A DNA stretch of 64,000 nt from Paenibacillus sp. JJ-100. GTDB taxonomy: Bacteria > Bacillota > Bacilli > Paenibacillales > Paenibacillaceae. Shown here piece by piece: positions 36,684 to 45,207 of this stretch (its first letter is position 1; the number at the start of each line of letters is the position of its first letter). Both the position numbers and the translations under genes were made by a program. The stretch is from contig NZ_CAOJCM010000001.1 of the NCBI RefSeq assembly GCF_948329825.1, positions 744,001 to 808,000 of the forward strand. Reading direction: 5' to 3'. The notes beneath the pieces were generated by a model. That model did not search any database. It was not told where the DNA came from and saw only the letters and a program-made list of their open reading frames with translations.

Positions 36684-37436
36684 ATGAACTACACAATTCA
36701 GGCATCACAACGAACTCCTGCACTTATTATTTATTTAATTGATATCAGCGCATCTATGAATATGGTTCTGGACAATCGCCGCCGGATTGACGTCGTTTAC
36801 GATGCTTTATCTCTGGCGATCCGTCAAATGGTGTTCCGTTCAACCAAAGGAAATCGATTGACGCCTCGTTATCGAGTAGCGATTTTGGCATACAGTGATG
36901 ATGTATATGATGTATTGAATGGGATTAAAGGCATTGATGAGATCGCGGCTGTAGGTTCACTGCCGGATCTTACGCCTAGACGTTTCTCGGATTCAGCAAA
37001 GGCATTTTTGCAAGCAGAGAAAATATTGCAAGCCGAAATACCGAATATGCAGGACTGTCCTGCCCCCCTTGTATGTCATATGACGGATGGTGTAGCGACC
37101 GGAGAAGATCCGGAGCCGATCGCCAAACGTATTATGGGCATGAGTGTGCCTGATGGGAACGTTCTCGTTGAAAATATTTTCATAAGCGATCATCTGCTTG
37201 AAGCTCCTATAGCGGAGCCAAGACGTTGGAAAGGGATTTTACCCGAAACCAACTTACAGGACGAGCATGGGGAGAAGTTACGCAATATGTCATCCGTGCT
37301 GCCTGAAAGCTACCGGGAAATGTTAGTAGAGGCGGATTATCTGCTTGCGCCAGGTGCACTCATGATGTTACCTGGCACATGTGCAGAACTGGTATCCATC
37401 GGATTCCAGATGTCTGCTGCGACACCTGTAAGATAG
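36684..37436 (+). CDS. von Willebrand factor A domain protein, TerY-like
   Basis: 250 residues from ATG 36684 (GTG 36669 is an alternative). It has a complete metal-ion-dependent adhesion site: DISAS near residue 20, a Thr in LTPRRFSD and Asp in CHMTDG. No signal peptide is present, so it is cytosolic. TerY-type VWA proteins occur with PP2C phosphatases and kinases in signalling triads; both partners flank this gene. It lies 10 bases before the phosphatase gene. Confidence 0.82.
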   Translation: MNYTIQASQRTPALIIYLIDISASMNMVLDNRRRIDVVYDALSLAIRQMVFRSTKGNRLTPRYRVAILAYSDDVYDVLNGIKGIDEIAAVGSLPDLTPRRFSDSAKAFLQAEKILQAEIPNMQDCPAPLVCHMTDGVATGEDPEPIAKRIMGMSVPDGNVLVENIFISDHLLEAPIAEPRRWKGILPETNLQDEHGEKLRNMSSVLPESYREMLVEADYLLAPGALMMLPGTCAELVSIGFQMSAATPVR

Positions 37437-37446
37437 GAGGGGAATC

Positions 37447-38289
37447 ATGCGAGCAATGCGTATGGCCACGTTGTCTGCGAGTGATCTGGGAGGTCATGCC
37501 GAGTATCGGCATGACAATTTTCGCTATGTTAGTGTGCAGACTGGAGAGCAACCGCTGACTCGCCATCAGGGTAAGCTGAGTTGCCGGTACGGATACGGGC
37601 GTTCAGCTGAAACTGTCAATCAAGGTGACGCCGGACAAGACTTTGTTGCGATTCGAATGCAAGGAAATGTCTGTCATTTTGTTTTATGTGATGGAGTGGG
37701 CATGAGTTATCTGGGGGATTTTGCTGCGCGTTTTCTCGGTAGTGCATTGCTGGAATGGCTGGAAACGACGCCTTCTCTAACTGCTGAAGGGGTCGAACAG
37801 TTTCTCCATGATTTAACAGGGCCTGCCTCAGAACAGCTGAAAAATCTACAGCCTCTAGATAATTCGCCGCTTTTGCTGCGAGAGGTCTTGATGGAAAAAC
37901 GAAACCAGGGTAGTCAGGCTATGTATATATGTGGACGCATTGAACTCACATCTGGGGGACGTAAAAGCCGGATGTGGTTAGCGTGGCAGGGAGATTCTCG
38001 AATCAGGCTCTGGCGAAATGATCAAGAACAGTCGGAGCAGTTTCAAAAGCACTGTAAAACCAGTGAACGCTGGTCGACGCGTGAAGGACCTGTGGGGGGC
38101 ACACCTCATATTTTTGAAATGAAAGGTTCGTCTAGCGATTCATTTCGGCTTCAGTTGTATACGGATGGACTTAATGATCTGGATGCCATCGGTACTTACA
38201 TTCCAGATGAACATATTCAAGTCCTGCTGGATGCCGCCCATACGGGCGGGCTTGAAGATGATGCCGCTTTCATTGAATTGGAATGGTGA
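37447..38289 (+). CDS. PP2C-type Ser/Thr phosphatase
   Basis: 280 residues. PP2C metal-binding motifs appear in order: AGQDF, VLCDGVGMSYLGD, QGDSRIRL, YTDGL and GGLEDDAAFI. AGGAGGGG precedes the start. As the neighbour of a kinase-like gene and VWA gene in one operon, it probably reverses phosphorylation within the type VII locus. Last gene of the locus. Confidence 0.85.
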   Translation: MRAMRMATLSASDLGGHAEYRHDNFRYVSVQTGEQPLTRHQGKLSCRYGYGRSAETVNQGDAGQDFVAIRMQGNVCHFVLCDGVGMSYLGDFAARFLGSALLEWLETTPSLTAEGVEQFLHDLTGPASEQLKNLQPLDNSPLLLREVLMEKRNQGSQAMYICGRIELTSGGRKSRMWLAWQGDSRIRLWRNDQEQSEQFQKHCKTSERWSTREGPVGGTPHIFEMKGSSSDSFRLQLYTDGLNDLDAIGTYIPDEHIQVLLDAAHTGGLEDDAAFIELEW

Positions 38290-38475
38290 AAAATAAATAT
38301 AGCGCGAGGAAGTTAGCCTCTTATGAAAAGATGTTGATCGCTATAAAAGATATAAAAAAGTTTGACGTGTTGATTTAAAAGCTGCTCGTTTTGGGTAATC
38401 TTGTGAAGAATTGATTGAACTTCAAGTTGGATCGAATCTTCTACATAATTTCCAAATCGAAGGAGTGGATGAGCG

Positions 38476-39282
38476 ATGACACAACACAGCAGTAGACCTC
38501 AGTTTCAGGGCAAGGTAGCGATCATTACAGGGGCAGGATCGGGAATTGGCAAAGCGACAGCTCTTAAACTGGCTAACGAAGGCGCTCATGTGGCGTTGTT
38601 CGATCTGGTGAATGATCGAATTTCACAGACGGAAGCGGAGATTAATGCGAAATATGAAGGGGCAGCGAGAGCATTTGATGTGGATATTTCGGATCCCGCC
38701 CGAGTTGAGAAGGCTGTATTAGAAACGGTTGAACTGTTCGGTGGTCTAGATATTGTGTTTGCCAATGCAGGTATTAACGGGGTCTCTGCACCAATTGAGG
38801 AGATTCAAGTGCAAGACTGGCAACAGATTATTACGACAAACCTTGATGGGACATTTTTCACGGTGAAATATGCCTTACCTCATCTGAAAAAGCGTGGCGG
38901 AGGCAGCATTATTATCACGAGCTCCATTAATGGTAATCAGCGCTTCTCAAGCTTCGGCATGTCAGCATACAGCACGTCGAAAGCTGGACAGGTTGCCTTT
39001 GCCAAAATGGCTGCATTAGAACTGGCAAAGTTCAAGATCAGAGTGAATGTCATCTGTCCTGGCGCAATTGCGACTAATATTGATCAGAGTACGATCAAGA
39101 CGGACGATTTGCAGAACATCATCATTCCGATTGAATTCCCAGAGGGACAACAGCCTCTTGCTGAAGGTCCAGGCAAGCCTGAGCATGTAGCTGATCTGGT
39201 TAGCTTCCTCGCTTCAAATGCTTCAAAACATATCACCGGGGCAGAGATCGTTATTGATGGTGCGGAATCTTTGTTAAGTTAA
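38476..39282 (+). CDS. short-chain dehydrogenase/reductase
   Basis: 268 residues of classical SDR type: cofactor motif TGAGSGIGKATA, NAG in VFANAGING, catalytic Ser in IITSSINGN and YSTSKAG with Tyr and Lys. The acidic residue at the end of the second strand (ALFDLVND) favours NAD. Substrate unknown. GAAGGAGTGG precedes the ATG. Confidence 0.92.
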   Translation: MTQHSSRPQFQGKVAIITGAGSGIGKATALKLANEGAHVALFDLVNDRISQTEAEINAKYEGAARAFDVDISDPARVEKAVLETVELFGGLDIVFANAGINGVSAPIEEIQVQDWQQIITTNLDGTFFTVKYALPHLKKRGGGSIIITSSINGNQRFSSFGMSAYSTSKAGQVAFAKMAALELAKFKIRVNVICPGAIATNIDQSTIKTDDLQNIIIPIEFPEGQQPLAEGPGKPEHVADLVSFLASNASKHITGAEIVIDGAESLLS

Positions 39283-39377
39283 CCTATACGGATAAACAGT
39301 ATGGCGTAATAACTAACCGAATAGCTAGTGACCTAATGAGAATAGCTAGAATCATTAAGGTCATGTAGGGTATATAG

Positions 39378-39404
39378 TCGTTCCTTTGGGACGGCTTTTT
39401 TTGT
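39378..39404 (+). terminator. terminator after SDR gene
   Basis: AGTCGTTCC-ttt-GGGACGGCT followed by a T run, about 95 bases after the stop. Confidence 0.75.
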
Positions 39405-39477
39405 TATAATGCTAACATTCGACGATTGAACTTGTAGAAGATTGTGAAGTGGTAAGACATCCATTAGGAGCGATGAT

Positions 39478-42006
39478 ATGTACACTGATTTACCAATACA
39501 GACGATTATTCCGGAATTGAAACAAGCATTCCGCGAGCAGGATACAGGTGTTTTGATTGCTGAACCAGGAGCGGGGAAGACAACAGTTGTACCGCTGGCA
39601 ATGCTTGAAGAACCCTGGCTTCAGGGGAAAAAGATCATCATGCTGGAGCCTCGTAGGCTTGCAGCCCGGTCTGCTGCGTCCAGAATGGCAGCTACGCTGG
39701 GCGAAAATACAGGACAGACCGTAGGCTATCGTGTTCGAATGGACACCCGTGTAAGTACAGCTACTCGAATCGAAGTGGTCACAGAGGGGGTGCTGACTCG
39801 AATGTTGCAACAGGATCAGGCACTAGAGGACACGGCAATGATTATCTTTGATGAGTTCCATGAACGCCATCTTCATGGGGATCTGGGACTAGCACTGGCA
39901 CTGGAGAGCCGAGCCATGTTGCGCCCGGATCTGAAGCTGCTTGTAATGTCGGCTACGCTGGACCCGGCTCCGGTCTCGGCGCTGCTGGGTGAAGATACAC
40001 GTGTGGTGTATTGTACTGGGCGCACATTTCCAGTAGAAACGAAATATGTTCCAAAACCTGCTTCTGTAGAACTGGAGAGCTGGACGGCTCGCACAATTAT
40101 TCGCGCACTAAGTGAATCACAAGGAGATATTTTGGTATTTCTTCCTGGGGTACGAGAGATTCATCGTACGGAGCGAGAATTATTAGAATTCTCTCTTCCT
40201 GCACAGGTGAACATACATACGTTATACGGCAATATGTCTGCTGACAAACAGGACGAAGCGATTAGACCTGTTCTCGAAGGTGGCCGCAAGGTTGTGCTGT
40301 CTACCTCTATAGCAGAGTCGAGTCTTACGCTTCCGGGTGTAAAAGTGGTAGTGGATGCCGGGCTGAGCCGGGCGGCGATGTTCTCGCCAAGGACAGGCAT
40401 GAGCCGGCTTGTCACACTGCCGGTATCCAAGGCGTCCGCTGATCAGCGACGCGGACGTGCGGGGCGTATAGCCCCAGGGGTGTGTTACCGGCTATGGAGC
40501 GAGGAGGCTCATGGTGCGCTGCCTGAATCAGCGCGCCCGGAGATCACCTCCGCGGATCTGGCGCCGCTGGCGCTGGAGCTTGCCGTCTGGGGTGTCCAGT
40601 CGCCGGCTGAGCTGAGCTGGCTGGACACCCCGCCTGATGCGGCTTACGCTCAGGCACAGGCGCTGCTGCGCCAGCTGGGCGGCCTGTGCGATGCAGGCCG
40701 CATCACGCCCTTTGGGCGGCGGATGAACACGCTCGGCGTTCATCCCCGGCTGGCCAGCATGCTGCTCCGCGCGGCGGAGCTTGGGCTGGCCAGCTACGCC
40801 AGCACGCTGGCAGCACTGCTGCAGGAGCCGTCAGGCCTCCGCAGCAGCAGCGGCAGTGCTGGCGGCGCGGGCACGGATCTGCGCCCGCGCGTGGAAGCGC
40901 TGCTGGCCGCAGGCAGCAGCGCCATGCCGCAAGCGGCAGCGGCTGTCGCAGACGTCGCTGCCGTGCGGCGCATGCTGCAGGAGAGCCGCCAGCTACGCTC
41001 GGCGCTCGGCAGCCCGGCGGCCGATCCGGTACAGCCGGATGAGGACAGCTGCGGGTTGCTGCTGTCCTTTGCCTATCCGGACCGGATCGGGCAGCGCCGG
41101 GAGGACGGCCGCTATCTGCTAAGCAGCGGCCGCGGAGTACGGCTCGCGTCAACGGAGTCGCTGAGCCGTGCCGCTTATCTGGTCGCAGCCGAGGCAGACG
41201 ACCAAGGCGCGGACGCGCGTATCCTGCTGGCTGCGCCACTGCAGGAGCAGACATTGTTACGTGCAGCTCAGCATTTGCTGCAAGAAGAGGTGCAGGTCGC
41301 TTGGGATCGCAGTACCCGAAGCGTGCGTGCACACAAGCGACAACGTATCGGAGCGTTGGTGATCAAAGAAAGCGCAATTGCGCAGCCGCCGGAAGATCAA
41401 GTGCTGGAAGCGCTGTTGTCAGGGATTCGAATGGAAGGTCTGGACATCTTGCCGTGGACCAAATCCTCCCGTCAGCTTGCGGATCGCATGCGTTTTCTGC
41501 ATCTGCATGTGCCAGACTGGCCGGATCTGATCGAGGATCATCTGACGGCTGAACTGGCTGAACAACTCGCACCGTATCTAACCGGCATGCGTTCTGCTGC
41601 AGATCTGAAGAGGCTGTCGATGCAGGATGTGCTTTTGGGTGGGCTCAGTTGGACCCAGCGACAACAGCTGGAGGAGGAGGCTCCTACTCATATTCAGGTT
41701 CCAAGCGGTTCTCGCATTCCGGTAGATTACAGTGTTCCGGAAGCTCCGGTTTTGGCTGTTCGATTACAAGAGATGTTTGGACAGCAAGAGACGCCTTACA
41801 TCGGAGGCGGTCGTGTTCCGGTCACGCTTCATCTGTTATCACCAGCGCAGCGACCTGTTCAGGTTACACAGGATTTAGCTAATTTTTGGCGCGAGACCTA
41901 TTTTGAGGTGAAGAAAGACTTGAAAGGGCGTTATCCGAAGCATTACTGGCCGGATCATCCGCTGGAAGCGATCGCAACGAATCGGGCGAAACCTAGAATG
42001 ACCTGA
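39478..42006 (+). CDS. hrpB: ATP-dependent helicase HrpB
   Basis: 842 residues, DEAH/RHA-type. Motif I EPGAGKTTV, Ia EPRRLAARSAASRM, II DEFHERH, III MSATLDP, and VI DQRRGRAGRIAPGVCYRLW are all clear. The C-terminal HrpB domain ends at KGRYPKHYWPDHPLEA. The cellular role of bacterial HrpB is poorly known. Bases about 40,440-41,260 are extremely GC-rich and encode Ala/Leu/Arg-rich sequence with low complexity, unlike both gene ends. The frame is intact throughout. Confidence 0.93.
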   Translation: MYTDLPIQTIIPELKQAFREQDTGVLIAEPGAGKTTVVPLAMLEEPWLQGKKIIMLEPRRLAARSAASRMAATLGENTGQTVGYRVRMDTRVSTATRIEVVTEGVLTRMLQQDQALEDTAMIIFDEFHERHLHGDLGLALALESRAMLRPDLKLLVMSATLDPAPVSALLGEDTRVVYCTGRTFPVETKYVPKPASVELESWTARTIIRALSESQGDILVFLPGVREIHRTERELLEFSLPAQVNIHTLYGNMSADKQDEAIRPVLEGGRKVVLSTSIAESSLTLPGVKVVVDAGLSRAAMFSPRTGMSRLVTLPVSKASADQRRGRAGRIAPGVCYRLWSEEAHGALPESARPEITSADLAPLALELAVWGVQSPAELSWLDTPPDAAYAQAQALLRQLGGLCDAGRITPFGRRMNTLGVHPRLASMLLRAAELGLASYASTLAALLQEPSGLRSSSGSAGGAGTDLRPRVEALLAAGSSAMPQAAAAVADVAAVRRMLQESRQLRSALGSPAADPVQPDEDSCGLLLSFAYPDRIGQRREDGRYLLSSGRGVRLASTESLSRAAYLVAAEADDQGADARILLAAPLQEQTLLRAAQHLLQEEVQVAWDRSTRSVRAHKRQRIGALVIKESAIAQPPEDQVLEALLSGIRMEGLDILPWTKSSRQLADRMRFLHLHVPDWPDLIEDHLTAELAEQLAPYLTGMRSAADLKRLSMQDVLLGGLSWTQRQQLEEEAPTHIQVPSGSRIPVDYSVPEAPVLAVRLQEMFGQQETPYIGGGRVPVTLHLLSPAQRPVQVTQDLANFWRETYFEVKKDLKGRYPKHYWPDHPLEAIATNRAKPRMT

Positions 42007-42151
42007 AACGAAGATCACTCCAGGAGTGAATCACCGTTGAATGAGGGACTATTGCGGAGATATATACGATATATTACGATGCCCTACTCTCCAAGTCTTC
42101 ACTTCTTTTTACCTGAATTCGCATTTATGCGTACAATAATTGGCTGTAAAC

Positions 42152-42176
42152 GTTTAGAAGAAGTAGTGACGGGTAA
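42152..42176 (+). promoter_or_regulatory. sigma-B-like promoter
   Basis: GTTTAG (42152-42157), 13-base spacer, GGGTAA (42171-42176), close to the GTTTAA-N12-14-GGGTAT consensus. The downstream gene resembles general stress protein 17M, which supports it. Confidence 0.5.
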
Positions 42177-42217
42177 TAACATAGCGAACCACTCAAACTT
42201 ATGAGGAGGTATTCGTG

Positions 42218-42820
42218 ATGAAGAAGAAAATCGTAGGTGTGTTTAATACAGAACGTGAGGCATCCCAGGCTATTGAAAGCTTAAAAGCAGAAGGATTTAC
42301 GTCCGATGAAATATCTGTGGTTACTCAGGACAGGGATGAATTGAAAGCCATTCGGGAAGAGACCGGTACAAAAGCACCGGAAGGTGTAGCCGCAGGGGCA
42401 GCTACCGGCGGTGTGCTTGGAGGAGTAGCCGGATTGCTTGCTGGTATCGGAGCGTTGGCGGTTCCCGGAATTGGCCCAATTTTGGCGGCTGGACCTATTG
42501 CCGCAGCGTTCACAGGAGCGGCTGTAGGTGCAGGAGCCGGCGGATTGGTTGGAGGACTTGTTGGATTAGGTATTCCGGAAGAGGATGCAAGACAGTATGA
42601 GGAATATGTGCAAAACGGTAAAATACTGTTGCTTGTGGACTCTACGGATCGAGACAGTGCCGTTTATGATGTCTTCAGCCTGAACAGTCCAGCTCAATCG
42701 AACAGAGACGTTGTCCATGGTGAGGATGTACGTGATGTTCGTCCGGATCTGGATATGGAAGAGCGCCGCATGGAAGCGCAGACCAAGGCTGCCCGCTACG
42801 GTAATAATACTTTCTTGTAG
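42218..42820 (+). CDS. general stress protein (YflT/GspM-like) with glycine zipper
   Basis: 200 residues from ATG 42218, seven bases after GAGGAGGT. The N-terminal YflT domain (IVGVFNTEREASQAIESLKAEGFTSDEISVV) is followed by a Gly/Ala-rich hydrophobic region with repeated GGxxGG spacing (about residues 57-115) that may insert in membranes, then an acidic-basic tail. In B. subtilis YflT-type proteins are part of the general stress regulon; a sigma-B-like promoter lies upstream here. Confidence 0.85.
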   Translation: MKKKIVGVFNTEREASQAIESLKAEGFTSDEISVVTQDRDELKAIREETGTKAPEGVAAGAATGGVLGGVAGLLAGIGALAVPGIGPILAAGPIAAAFTGAAVGAGAGGLVGGLVGLGIPEEDARQYEEYVQNGKILLLVDSTDRDSAVYDVFSLNSPAQSNRDVVHGEDVRDVRPDLDMEERRMEAQTKAARYGNNTFL

Positions 42821-42899
42821 TAGGAATGCATCTACACTTTGGTAGTACAGCATCAATCTTATGGATTGAATATATGATAGAATCTATAGGATGGACGAT

Positions 42900-42929
42900 A
42901 ACCGGTCTCTGCAGAGGAGACCGGTTTTT
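42900..42929. terminator. terminator hairpin
   Basis: AACCGGTCTC-tgcagag-GAGACCGGTT with TTTTT; located between convergent genes. Confidence 0.85.
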
Positions 42930-43004
42930 GCCCCTATTATAACGAGGAACTATCGTTTATAAACAGGCTGCCAGACAAGTGTGAATGCTTTGTTTTTAAC
43001 GAGT

Positions 43005-43382
43005 TCAGGCAGGGAATAACAATACATATAATAGCACGGCAAGAGCAAGTCCAATGACGAGCAACGTAAGACTTAGAAACGTGATAAGCCCGGTTGTGGC
43101 TTGGAAGGTCTGCTCATTAATCTGTGTACGCTTCCGATGGTAAGCCAGGGCTGAGAGACCAATGATAGATATACCGCCGAGAAGAGAAGTTATCCCGGTA
43201 ACGATGGCAGCAACATGTGCAATGCCATCGTAGGCGGTAGCATTAAAACCAAAACCAGCAGCGAGAAAACCTATGCCAGCCATGGCAATGCCTGTTCGCA
43301 CCCATGCAAGAAATGTGCGTTCGTTAGCCAAATGTTGCTGAACGGTTTTGGATTCAGGGCTGTTAGATAATTTGTTAGACAC
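43005..43382 (-). CDS. DUF202 family membrane protein (YidH-like)
   Basis: About 125 residues. The motif HLANERTFLAWVRTGIAMAGIGFLAAGFG is the DUF202 signature, followed by two more membrane helices. GTG 43382 is chosen as the start because TGGAGG lies upstream; the frame extends to 43421. Function unknown in the family. Confidence 0.85.
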   Translation of the reverse strand: MSNKLSNSPESKTVQQHLANERTFLAWVRTGIAMAGIGFLAAGFGFNATAYDGIAHVAAIVTGITSLLGGISIIGLSALAYHRKRTQINEQTFQATTGLITFLSLTLLVIGLALAVLLYVLLFPA

Positions 43383-43436
43383 GAGTATGATCAGCCTCCA
43401 ATCGATGGTTGAAAGAATCAAAATTAATATGCCAGT

Positions 43437-44636
43437 ATGAACAAGAAAGGTAGGTTGAGTGATTTGCCTCGCAAAGAACGTATTACTGAAATTGAAACTC
43501 TAAGGGGCTTGGCCTTTGCGGCCGTAGTGCTGCAGCATTCCATTGCCCATTATTCGCTGGTTCCGCAAGCAGGACTTCAGGATGGCGTGGTGCTGGCTAT
43601 ATTACTGATGCTAGCTAAGTTTGCCGTGCCACTTTTTATATTTATAACCGGAATGGTTCTGTTCTACAACACCGGACATCAATTGCATTACGGCCAGTTT
43701 ATGCGAAAAAGATTCATGGACGTCATATTACCCTATGTGGTCTGGTCGATCATTTATTTTATATTGGCTGAGCGCAATTGGACGAATTTCGGCTGGCACG
43801 ATCTACCTGATCTTGCCCTTAAACTGGTGACAGGTAAAACGGCTTCGCACTTCTGGTACATCATTATGCTCATTCAGCTTTATGTGTTCTTTCCACTATT
43901 CTTGCGTGGAATTCGGTACGTATATCATCGATACCAGGCCAAAGGCCGAATGACTGCATTGTTGATCTCCGGTGCCGTTTTTCTAGTTCTCGCGGATCAA
44001 TTGAGGAACATCGCAGATTGGATGAATGGGCTGCAAATTCCAGTGCTGACAGATGCTTTTACAACCTATGCAGACCGTAATTTTATTTATTTCTTTTTTT
44101 ACTTTGTGCTTGGGGCAGCAGCGGGACTTTCCATACAGCGCTGGAGAGAATGGATAGTGCGTTTGCGCTGGGTCTATTGGATGGTGTTTATCATCTTGGG
44201 TCTGCGGTTTATTTATCTATTAATGCTGGAGTTTCAGAAGCCTGAAGGTATACGTATCACTTTTTATACCGTCAGCCTGATTCGGCCTGACATGATCCTG
44301 TTCCTGATCGCCTCCATCATGGTGATGTATCAACTCACTAGCAAGCTTCATCACCGCTTAGCGCTCTATTGGTTAGGATGGATCGGTGGAATGTCGTATG
44401 GAGGATATCTCATGCATTTGCTGGTGCTCCGTTATAGTTATATTCCTGACGAATGGTTATACGTGGCTTGGGGATGGAACCCGGCAGTTCGTATGATCGT
44501 CACCTGGATTGTGGCGCTAGGAGTATCTTGTATGCTGACTTGGCTGATCTCTCGTCTAAAATGGGGAAAATGGATCGTAGGGGCTGTGCCGAAACATGCG
44601 CCATCCACTAAAGTGACAACATCAACAACAGACTGA
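43437..44636 (+). CDS. membrane acyltransferase, acyltransferase-3 family
   Basis: 399 residues with about ten membrane helices. The start EIETLRGLAFAAVVLQHSIAHY contains the conserved Arg-Gly and His of acyltransferase-3 (OafA/WecH/YrhL type), and FMRKRFMDVILPYVVWSIIYF continues the pattern. Such enzymes transfer O-acetyl or other acyl groups onto cell-surface sugars. A TTG at 43464 preceded by AAAGGTAGG is an alternative start. Confidence 0.88.
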   Translation: MNKKGRLSDLPRKERITEIETLRGLAFAAVVLQHSIAHYSLVPQAGLQDGVVLAILLMLAKFAVPLFIFITGMVLFYNTGHQLHYGQFMRKRFMDVILPYVVWSIIYFILAERNWTNFGWHDLPDLALKLVTGKTASHFWYIIMLIQLYVFFPLFLRGIRYVYHRYQAKGRMTALLISGAVFLVLADQLRNIADWMNGLQIPVLTDAFTTYADRNFIYFFFYFVLGAAAGLSIQRWREWIVRLRWVYWMVFIILGLRFIYLLMLEFQKPEGIRITFYTVSLIRPDMILFLIASIMVMYQLTSKLHHRLALYWLGWIGGMSYGGYLMHLLVLRYSYIPDEWLYVAWGWNPAVRMIVTWIVALGVSCMLTWLISRLKWGKWIVGAVPKHAPSTKVTTSTTD

Positions 44637-44830
44637 ATATATCATCATATGAAAAATTCACAACAATTAAATCAATGGCGCCCTCCCTTACATCATCTCG
44701 CTCCCTATCTGTATCCTGCTCGCTTTCTATATCAGAACGTTATAAGGGTGAAATCAGGATCAAGATGGCAGAACCCGAACATAAGTTTTATAATGAGAAG
44801 TAGACAGGTTCTGACAGGAGGGGAACAAGC

Positions 44831-45205
44831 ATGGCTTTTATGATTGCACAACGGGCATTTATCAAACTTTATCTGATCACGATGGTGGAGCAGCACAGAG
44901 GTTACGGCTATGAGATGCTGGAAGCCATGAAGCAGGAATTCAAAGATTACGGATATGTACCACCTCAGAGTGAGGTATACCGGGCGTTACATGAGCTAGT
45001 CCAACAGGAAATCTTTTATCGAACCAAAAAATTAAAGGGAAACGATCCAAAAGTCGATTTTCAGGAGATCGTTCTCTATCACTTCACCGATGATGGTGCG
45101 GCCAAAGCAGAGTTATACAAAAAACAGGTGAAAGCTGATCTGGATCGTTGTCTTGGTATTTTGCACAAGGCAGAAGCGGATAACTACGGTACGAAAGGAA
45201 GATGA
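44831..45205 (+). CDS. rtp: replication terminator protein (Rtp) homologue
   Basis: 124 residues. The sequence tracks B. subtilis Rtp closely as I recall it: QRAFIKLYLITMVEQHRGYG, EFKDYGYVPPQSEVYRALHELVQQEI, EIVLYHFTD, KAELYKKQVKADLDRCLGIL. Rtp is a winged-helix dimer that binds Ter sites and blocks replication forks in one direction. GGAGGGG lies upstream. It overlaps the following oxidoreductase region by an ATGA. PadR-type regulators share the fold, so a transcriptional role is the alternative. I found no convincing Ter site nearby. Confidence 0.8.
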   Translation: MAFMIAQRAFIKLYLITMVEQHRGYGYEMLEAMKQEFKDYGYVPPQSEVYRALHELVQQEIFYRTKKLKGNDPKVDFQEIVLYHFTDDGAAKAELYKKQVKADLDRCLGILHKAEADNYGTKGR

Positions 45206-45207
45206 GC

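Noticed and set aside
40703-41332. 209-codon minus-strand frame and several plus-strand frames within hrpB
   Set aside because: GC-rich codon bias removes stops from all frames; the hrpB frame has the conserved motifs.
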